A model generated the notes under the pieces. That model was given only the letters and a program-made list of their open reading frames with translations, did no database searches and had not been told where the DNA came from. From Candidatus Kerfeldbacteria bacterium (GTDB lineage: Bacteria > Patescibacteriota > Patescibacteriia > SBBC01 > CAIJZX01), in contig JACQBO010000002.1 of the NCBI GenBank assembly GCA_016194465.1, positions 1 to 7,711 on the forward strand: a DNA stretch of 7,711 nt, written 5' to 3'. A program made the position numbers and the translations under genes. How positions within the stretch are numbered: the first letter of the stretch is position 1; each line of letters begins with the position of its first letter. Shown here piece after piece: positions 3,865-7,711 of the stretch.

Positions 3865-3907
3865 CCGCCTCCGTGGGTGGATTTGAAACCTACCCCTACG
3901 GAGGCGG
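3865..3907. repeat. 10-bp perfect inverted repeat in the 3773-3999 intergenic region
   Basis: CCGCCTCCGT (3865-3874) and ACGGAGGCGG (3898-3907) are perfect complements. The interior can pair further (GGG with CCC, allowing G.T). On the minus strand the stem is followed only by AATTTGGGG, so as a terminator for the 548-aa gene it would be weak. Nothing else is seen in 3845-3999 except this and the stem below. Confidence 0.7.
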
Positions 3908-3913
3908 GCCATG

Positions 3914-3975
3914 AAAAAGAGCCCCGAGCGTGATAATGCCAGCCCCAGAAGATTTCTCACCTCGCTGAGGCGGGG
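3914..3975 (-). terminator. Candidate terminator downstream of the 548-aa membrane protein
   Basis: On the minus strand CCCCG (3975-3971) can pair with CGGGG (3926-3922), which is followed by CTC and five T (3918-3914). A CCTC-AGC-GAGG hairpin lies inside. The loop is long, so this is a tentative call. Confidence 0.35.
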
Positions 3976-3999
3976 TTCGAAATGAGCCATTGTTTTGAT

Positions 4000-5646
4000 C
4001 TAGTAGATCTCTTCCCGCTTTTCCCGTAAAAACCCGAAGAACCCTTCCATCGCTTCCAAGAAAGCCTTAAATGGCGCCTCGATAATGACGTCGAAGAAGA
4101 AGATCAAGACATTGACTTTCGGCGCCCGCAAAGAAATCCAGCGACCGACTTGGAGAATCGGCACCGTGAAAAAGTCGAAGAGAATCGAGAAGATGTTTTC
4201 CCGCTGGTCCACCACGACCAACTCTTTCGCCAGCAACCGAACTCGAATACCGAAGAAGCTGACAATCGTCAGGAAGAGCAGGAAGACGGCCATGCCGACC
4301 GGGTTGAACTCCAGTTTTCTCAAGCCCCAGATCAGGAGTCCAAAGACGAGAACAAAGGTCAGGGCGTAAATGACGCGGTAGAAATAGGTGAAGATACTAC
4401 TGCGACGGATCGGCTTGCGCGGCTTGACCAGGGCGTTGCGGTCATCGCCCCGATAGAGTAAGGTTTGCACCTTGGCAATCACCGCCTCTTCATTTTTCTG
4501 ACCCGGCGGCCGGATCGTCACCCCGATCAAAAACAGAATCACGGGATGGATAATGATGTTGGTCAACAGCGGCCGGTAATTGACCTTCCCGCCATGCGCC
4601 AGTAAACGATCAAATGGCAGTTCAATCACCAAGGCCAGCAGCATTTTGGTAATGAAGACATAAATGATGGAGCGGATAACACTCCGGGCGATTTTCCGCT
4701 GGACCGTTTTCTTTCGCTGGTTGTACGCGGCCGTCACATCTTTCACTATCTGATCAGGATGGGTCAGAGTTTCGGCTGCCGCCGGGCCGTATTGCTCGGC
4801 AATGTCACTGAAAATAAGGAAGATGATAGCATACTTTTTCATCAGCCGTTGCAGCAATTCCCCGGCCGGGTGGAACAGCTGCTGATCAATCGCCTGCTTG
4901 ATCAAGGGGAGGTTTTGACCGATGCTGGCGATGACCTCGGGGGTTGGCTCATGCCATTCGGGATGCTGGCGGCGAAAGAGGTGGTAACGGATCATTGAAC
5001 TATCCGACTTCAGTAAGACGCGTTGAATCGCAATATACAGTTGGATATTTTTTTCCTCCTCTGGAATGTCGTCCTCGACGAAGACGATGTCGCGGTGAAT
5101 CGTGTCGAACATGAGCTGGGCCAACGCGACTTCATGCTCAACCGGTGACAACAACTCATTCAATTCGACCGCCAGGAGACTCAGATACCAGTCAAACAAC
5201 CGGTCCATTTCTGTGTGGTCGGCGAGGGTGGGGACTTGCGTCCAGACATGGATATAGATATTGACCACATTGGCGGCGCTGGCGAGCATGGTGACGGGAA
5301 TGGCATTATTGGCCAAGTACCCGCCGCGAATCAGCTCGAGGACTAATGGTTCCGCGACCTGCTCGGCGGTAATATCCGCCACCAATCGCCGGCGCAAAAT
5401 CCGCTCAATCGCGTTTTTACGGAGGAGATGCTCGTCTTGATAGTCAATGGCATTCCGTAGCTTTTCATAGGCCCAAGCGACCTTACTGACCGTGTCGTGC
5501 ACTTCAATTTTGGCCACCCGTTCATCGTCGCCCGGGGCGGTGATCCGGTCAAAAGCGGCTAAGGTTTTTGCGACCGAAGCACACAGTGGCCGGGGGGGCG
5601 TGGTCGCGGCTTCGACTTGCTTCATCACTTTGGTCAGATACGGCAT
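4000..5646 (-). CDS. Conserved-looking polytopic membrane protein, 548 aa, unknown function
   Basis: I do not recognise a named family. Residues 1-315 are a large, mainly helical cytoplasmic-type region rich in charged residues, with no ATP- or metal-binding motif I can see. Four membrane helices follow at about 322-343, 361-378, 420-441 and 449-469, with a basic loop between the second and third (RNALVKPRKPIRRSS, 403-417). The C-terminal 70 residues hold two very hydrophobic, amphipathic stretches (about 485-505 and 511-530) ending in the charged tail REKREEIY. The ATG is 3 nt after the stop of the preceding membrane-protein gene, so the two are almost surely one operon and may form a complex (inference). 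There is no Shine-Dalgarno site; translation may be coupled to the upstream gene. Large soluble domain plus four helices could be a membrane scaffold or transport component, but the sequence does not decide. Confidence 0.85.
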   Translation of the reverse strand: MPYLTKVMKQVEAATTPPRPLCASVAKTLAAFDRITAPGDDERVAKIEVHDTVSKVAWAYEKLRNAIDYQDEHLLRKNAIERILRRRLVADITAEQVAEPLVLELIRGGYLANNAIPVTMLASAANVVNIYIHVWTQVPTLADHTEMDRLFDWYLSLLAVELNELLSPVEHEVALAQLMFDTIHRDIVFVEDDIPEEEKNIQLYIAIQRVLLKSDSSMIRYHLFRRQHPEWHEPTPEVIASIGQNLPLIKQAIDQQLFHPAGELLQRLMKKYAIIFLIFSDIAEQYGPAAAETLTHPDQIVKDVTAAYNQRKKTVQRKIARSVIRSIIYVFITKMLLALVIELPFDRLLAHGGKVNYRPLLTNIIIHPVILFLIGVTIRPPGQKNEEAVIAKVQTLLYRGDDRNALVKPRKPIRRSSIFTYFYRVIYALTFVLVFGLLIWGLRKLEFNPVGMAVFLLFLTIVSFFGIRVRLLAKELVVVDQRENIFSILFDFFTVPILQVGRWISLRAPKVNVLIFFFDVIIEAPFKAFLEAMEGFFGFLREKREEIY

Positions 5647-5649
5647 AGG

Positions 5650-6351
5650 TCAGGTGAGGCGGACACAGAGATCAAAGGTCAGGGAAATAAGCAGTAACAT
5701 GACGGCCGCAGGCACAAAGGACTCCGTTTGCCAGGCAATCCAAGTGAGGGCCAGGGTGACGGGGATGGTCATGAATTTTACCGCGCCAGGCAGAAACATT
5801 TGCGTCATGGCCAACAGCAGTCCGACAATCACAATCGCCACCCACGGCCGCAGTAAATGACTCAGCCGGAAAAGAATATAACCGGCGAAAAACGCCGCCT
5901 CCGCAATCAAGATCATGGTCACCATGACCTCCGCCAACACCCATGACCCCCACGGGCCGACCGGACTGACGGCCACCAGTCGCTCGGGATGGCTGACGGT
6001 GAAAAAAAACCAGGCAGGTGCCAGCCCCAGCAAAATAATAATCAGGGCGAAGATGAAAGGTTGTCTTGGAGCCGATGGCCGCTGCCAGCCGAGCGTGGCT
6101 AAAGAAAGTTTTGGCCACCATTGCTCGATAACGATCTTGGGAATGAAAAAGAAAAGGACCAAGACGCCGGCGAGACGGATGGGGAATGTCACCGGCACCA
6201 CCAGCCATAGGGCGGCGACCACGGCGATGCCGACCAGCAAAAAAACTTCGCCCATCCGGTCGTAGGGATGATACGGTTGCTTAATCGCCTTTGGTCGGCG
6301 CGCCGGGCGCCGGTGCCAACTTTTTTGTGGGGCCAAATTTTTTTTCGCCAC
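5650..6351 (-). CDS. Polytopic membrane protein, possibly a degenerate CPBP-type protein, about 233 aa
   Basis: A basic N-terminus (SWHRRPARRPKAIKQ) is followed by about six to eight hydrophobic helices. The segment AEAAFFAGYILFRLSHLL followed by a helix and AMTQMFLP has the shape of the CPBP/CAAX intramembrane protease motif region (EExxxR, then a helix with His). Here only one Glu is kept, Arg is replaced by Ala, and no His is seen, so catalysis is unlikely; the family link itself is weak. The frame is open to an ATG at 6414, but that ATG lies in the -35 box of a strong promoter and upstream of the predicted start site near 6379. I therefore place the start at the GTG at 6351 (protein MAKKNLAPQKSW...). 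TTG 6363 and ATG 6255 are alternatives. It is first in an operon with the 548-aa membrane protein. Confidence 0.7.
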   Translation of the reverse strand: MAKKNLAPQKSWHRRPARRPKAIKQPYHPYDRMGEVFLLVGIAVVAALWLVVPVTFPIRLAGVLVLFFFIPKIVIEQWWPKLSLATLGWQRPSAPRQPFIFALIIILLGLAPAWFFFTVSHPERLVAVSPVGPWGSWVLAEVMVTMILIAEAAFFAGYILFRLSHLLRPWVAIVIVGLLLAMTQMFLPGAVKFMTIPVTLALTWIAWQTESFVPAAVMLLLISLTFDLCVRLT

Positions 6352-6385
6352 GCCAAGTATCAAAAACGGGTCAGTTACAGACACG

Positions 6386-6414
6386 AGTATACCACTTTTT
6401 TCCAGCGCAGTCAA
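6386..6414 (-). promoter_or_regulatory. Promoter of the two-gene membrane protein operon
   Basis: On the minus strand TTGACT (6414-6409), a 17-nt spacer and TATACT (6391-6386), with TGG before the -10 box. The -35 box starts 4 nt after the flavodoxin stop codon. It decides that the 254-codon reading of the next gene is too long. Confidence 0.8.
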
Positions 6415-6417
6415 ACC

Positions 6418-6885
6418 TTACGAAGACAGGACATGATCAGCCCAGTCTTTCACCCGCTGCCGATTTTCCGGGAGATGAAAAAAGAATCCGTCGATTTTCA
6501 GGGTCGGTGCCTTAAGCGTACCGCCCCAGGCATGAATCATGAATTCCATCATCGGCGCGGCGGCACAAAAGTCGGAATAGCTCGAATCGCCAAGTCCAAA
6601 AACTGCAAAACGCTTGCCGGGGAACTTCTGGTCCTTAAGCCGCTGTTTCAAATCATCCATATACTGCTGCAGCTCGCCTTCGGATCGCTTGCCGTCGGGC
6701 ATGATTTTTTCCCAGGTGCATGAACCGAGAACCACAAAATCAGCCGCGGAGATATGTTCGGCCTCGGTGTCTTGGGCTCGTTGGACTGTCACCGTATGTC
6801 CTTTCTTCTCTAAAACGTCAGCCGCAATCTCGGCCGCTTGCCGGGTGCCGCTGGAGTTTGTGGCGTAGACAATGAGGACGTGCAT
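6418..6885 (-). CDS. Flavodoxin, 155 aa
   Basis: An FMN-binding one-electron carrier of the short-chain flavodoxin type (usual length 140-175). The N-terminal strand and phosphate-binding loop are MHVLIVYATNSSGT (T9 to T14 contact the FMN phosphate). The flavin-flanking loops are LGSCTW (53-58, with W58) and GLGDSSYSDF (97-106, with Y103), in the usual order and spacing. It is cytoplasmic. The -10 box TATACT ends 6 nt before the ATG, so the mRNA is leaderless. It stands alone: a terminator lies just upstream of its promoter and the next gene has its own promoter. Flavodoxins often replace ferredoxin under iron limitation; a ferredoxin is encoded nearby, but nothing in the sequence shows iron control. 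Confidence 0.95.
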   Translation of the reverse strand: MHVLIVYATNSSGTRQAAEIAADVLEKKGHTVTVQRAQDTEAEHISAADFVVLGSCTWEKIMPDGKRSEGELQQYMDDLKQRLKDQKFPGKRFAVFGLGDSSYSDFCAAAPMMEFMIHAWGGTLKAPTLKIDGFFFHLPENRQRVKDWADHVLSS

Positions 6886-6891
6886 GGAACG

Positions 6892-6900
6892 AGTATACCA
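6892..6900 (-). promoter_or_regulatory. Flavodoxin extended -10 promoter, leaderless
   Basis: On the minus strand TGG-TATACT (6900-6892), then 6 nt and the ATG. No convincing -35 box exists; the T8 tract of the upstream terminator lies just upstream of it. The TGG extension may make up for that. Confidence 0.65.
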
Positions 6901-6931
6901 AAAAAAAGACGGACCGTCTTGATGACGATCC
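6900..6931 (-). terminator. Intrinsic terminator after the secreted-protein gene
   Basis: On the minus strand GGATCGTC-ATCAA-GACGGTCC (6931-6911; 8 bp with one G.T pair), then GTC and a run of eight T. It would end transcripts from the gene at 6980-7471 and overlaps the flavodoxin promoter region, insulating the two. Confidence 0.85.
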
Positions 6932-6979
6932 GGGTTGTTATCTAGGGCATAGCTTTAGTCGTGCTCGCCTTGGGTTTGA

Positions 6980-7471
6980 CTAAGGCGTCGAAGCTCGTTG
7001 AAGCGCACGTGCCTTGACTAATTCTCGCTCGGCACTGGCGACCTCTGCCTCGTTTTGCTCGTCACGCCGTGCCAGCCTCTCCAACCTAACTCGGTTGAAT
7101 AACCTGGGAGCAGAGCCATGACGAAGCTCTACGACCTGCGAGACGCCACTGAGATCTTTGTCAAAGTCCGTGACTATCTCAGGCATGTTCAAGCGCTGGT
7201 TGATGGGGTCTCTCGGATCATGGAGCGCCCAGACACGGACGTGTCGGTGCCTGACACCCCAGGCACGTGTGCCGTTGAGGTCCTTCGTGGTGACGGTGCC
7301 GTCCTTGAGACAGATGCGGACCGAGTCTCCGAGGTGATAGCCCGTCACGTTGAGCTGAACGTAGTGTCCAAGATATTGACTCGGGAGGTTATTCCAACTA
7401 CCGCTAGAAGAGATAGACACCTGCAGAAAGCAAGCCCCGAGAGTGCAGACGATGAAACGAACGATTCGCAT
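6980..7471 (-). CDS. Small secreted protein of unknown function, 163 aa
   Basis: I do not recognise a family. Residues 1-20 (MRIVRFIVCTLGACFLQVS) look like a Sec signal or N-terminal anchor. LGAC near residue 14 resembles a lipobox, but the preceding hydrophobic stretch is short. Residues 25-110 look beta-rich (YVQLNVTGYHLGDSVRICLKDG...). The last 35 residues are charged and helical. The ATG at 7471 is preceded by GGAGG at ideal distance, the best Shine-Dalgarno in the window; the frame upstream of it is left out for that reason. A promoter lies at 7537-7565 and a strong terminator at 6900-6931, so it is a single-gene unit. The contrast with its leaderless or SD-less neighbours may hint at separate ancestry. 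Confidence 0.65.
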   Translation of the reverse strand: MRIVRFIVCTLGACFLQVSISSSGSWNNLPSQYLGHYVQLNVTGYHLGDSVRICLKDGTVTTKDLNGTRAWGVRHRHVRVWALHDPRDPINQRLNMPEIVTDFDKDLSGVSQVVELRHGSAPRLFNRVRLERLARRDEQNEAEVASAERELVKARALQRASTP

Positions 7472-7495
7472 AGGGTCCCTCCGTTTGATTATGCC

Positions 7496-7565
7496 GTCTG
7501 TAGACAGACATGTTTTATTGGGACTTTTGCAGCCGCACCGTAGCATGGCTAGGTAGTATTGTCAA
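7496..7565 (-). promoter_or_regulatory. Promoter and 5' leader dyad of the secreted-protein gene
   Basis: On the minus strand TTGACA (7565-7560), a 17-nt spacer and TACGGT (7542-7537) with TGC before it; a perfect -35 box and a weak extended -10. The leader contains the dyad GTCTGT-AG-ACAGAC (7496-7509), about 20 nt after the expected start, which could be an operator or a leader hairpin. Confidence 0.5.
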
Positions 7566-7573
7566 TGCTTTGT

Positions 7574-7636
7574 ACAGTTAACCTTAAGAGGTAACTCCCT
7601 GGTAGACTAAGGGTGACTAAGGTTAACTGTCTTTTT
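7574..7636 (+). terminator. 13-bp inverted repeat followed by T5
   Basis: ACAGTTAACCTTA (7574-7586) and its exact complement (7618-7630) enclose 31 nt, then C and five T. Read rightward this is an intrinsic terminator, but no rightward gene precedes it. GACTAAGG occurs twice, 10 nt apart (7605-7612 and 7615-7622). The TGT at 7571 and the repeat just before a new gene also fit the end region of an insertion sequence (inference). Confidence 0.55.
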
Positions 7637-7642
7637 ACCCCT

Positions 7643-7711
7643 ATGCCTGGTTCACCACTATCTGCTCCTCGTCATATGCGTTTCCGCTGGTATCGCCAAG
7701 TGGAGCGCTAC
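7643..7711 (+). CDS. Start of an unidentified gene, cut by the window end
   Basis: An ATG at 7643 opens a frame to the end of the window (23 codons): MPGSPLSAPRHMRFRWYRQV then ERY. It is basic and aromatic. The HMRFRWYRQVERY part faintly recalls the N-terminus of some helix-turn-helix transposases, but 23 residues are too few to name it. No Shine-Dalgarno site precedes the ATG, which follows the T5 of the inverted repeat by 7 nt. The in-frame ATG at 7676 is an alternative start. Confidence 0.4.
   Translation, partial: MPGSPLSAPRHMRFRWYRQVERY

Noticed and set aside
5672..6208. 178-codon minus-strand frame inside the CPBP-like gene
   Set aside because: Out-of-frame shadow rich in Gly, Arg, Cys and His; the overlapping frame has a membrane-helix pattern and operon signals.
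6268..6723. 151-codon plus-strand frame
   Set aside because: Antisense to the flavodoxin and to the membrane operon promoter.
7118..7543. 141-codon plus-strand frame, with a GGGAG before its ATG
   Set aside because: Antisense to the 6980-7471 gene, which has a better ribosome binding site, a promoter, a signal peptide and a terminator in the right place. I could not exclude it fully, but it would need an unknown promoter.

Overview
The window looks like a piece of chromosome from a Patescibacteria (CPR) bacterium with the standard genetic code; the phylum is an inference. The support is a DUF5654-type small membrane protein, a type IV pilus PilT ATPase, a membrane-anchored DsbA-like protein, several family-less membrane proteins, very short intergenic gaps, mostly no Shine-Dalgarno sites, and two genes whose -10 box sits 6 nt before the ATG (leaderless mRNA).

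Bases 1-930 are an unusual tRNA region. Two intact tRNAs, Arg(TCG) at 66-141 and Pro(TGG) at 603-675, each lie at the tip of a long imperfect inverted repeat. The outer ends of each repeat merge into the 5' half and the 3' half of a second tRNA of the same amino-acid type, so each cluster reads as a tRNA nested inside a broken or split tRNA. Downstream of each nest comes a similar series: a short hairpin, then a stem of the form GGGACGAG...CGGCGAGTCCC, then further tRNA acceptor/CCA-like remnants. A 55-codon two-helix membrane protein (329-496) lies between the clusters. This is the most unusual part of the window.

Bases 928-2355 hold pilT on the minus strand, broken by an internal deletion plus frame change that removes the Walker B region. 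It is divergent from the DUF5654 gene on the plus strand. The two promoters face each other through a palindrome formed by their -35 boxes. A bidirectional terminator (2330-2355) separates DUF5654 from the next minus-strand gene.

Bases 2368-6885 are all minus strand: a secreted or anchored DsbA-like thiol oxidoreductase; a two-gene unit of a small acidic protein and a three-cysteine (probably [3Fe-4S]) ferredoxin; a two-gene unit of a polytopic membrane protein faintly like a CPBP intramembrane protease and a 548-residue membrane protein; and a flavodoxin. Most have recognisable promoters built on (TGG)TATACT. The ferredoxin, flavodoxin and DsbA-like proteins make this a small redox neighbourhood.

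Bases 6900-7711 hold an intrinsic terminator, a small secreted protein with an unusually good Shine-Dalgarno site, a 13-bp inverted repeat followed by T5, and the first 23 codons of a gene that runs off the window. This end may be a boundary with a mobile or recently acquired segment, but the sequence does not settle that.
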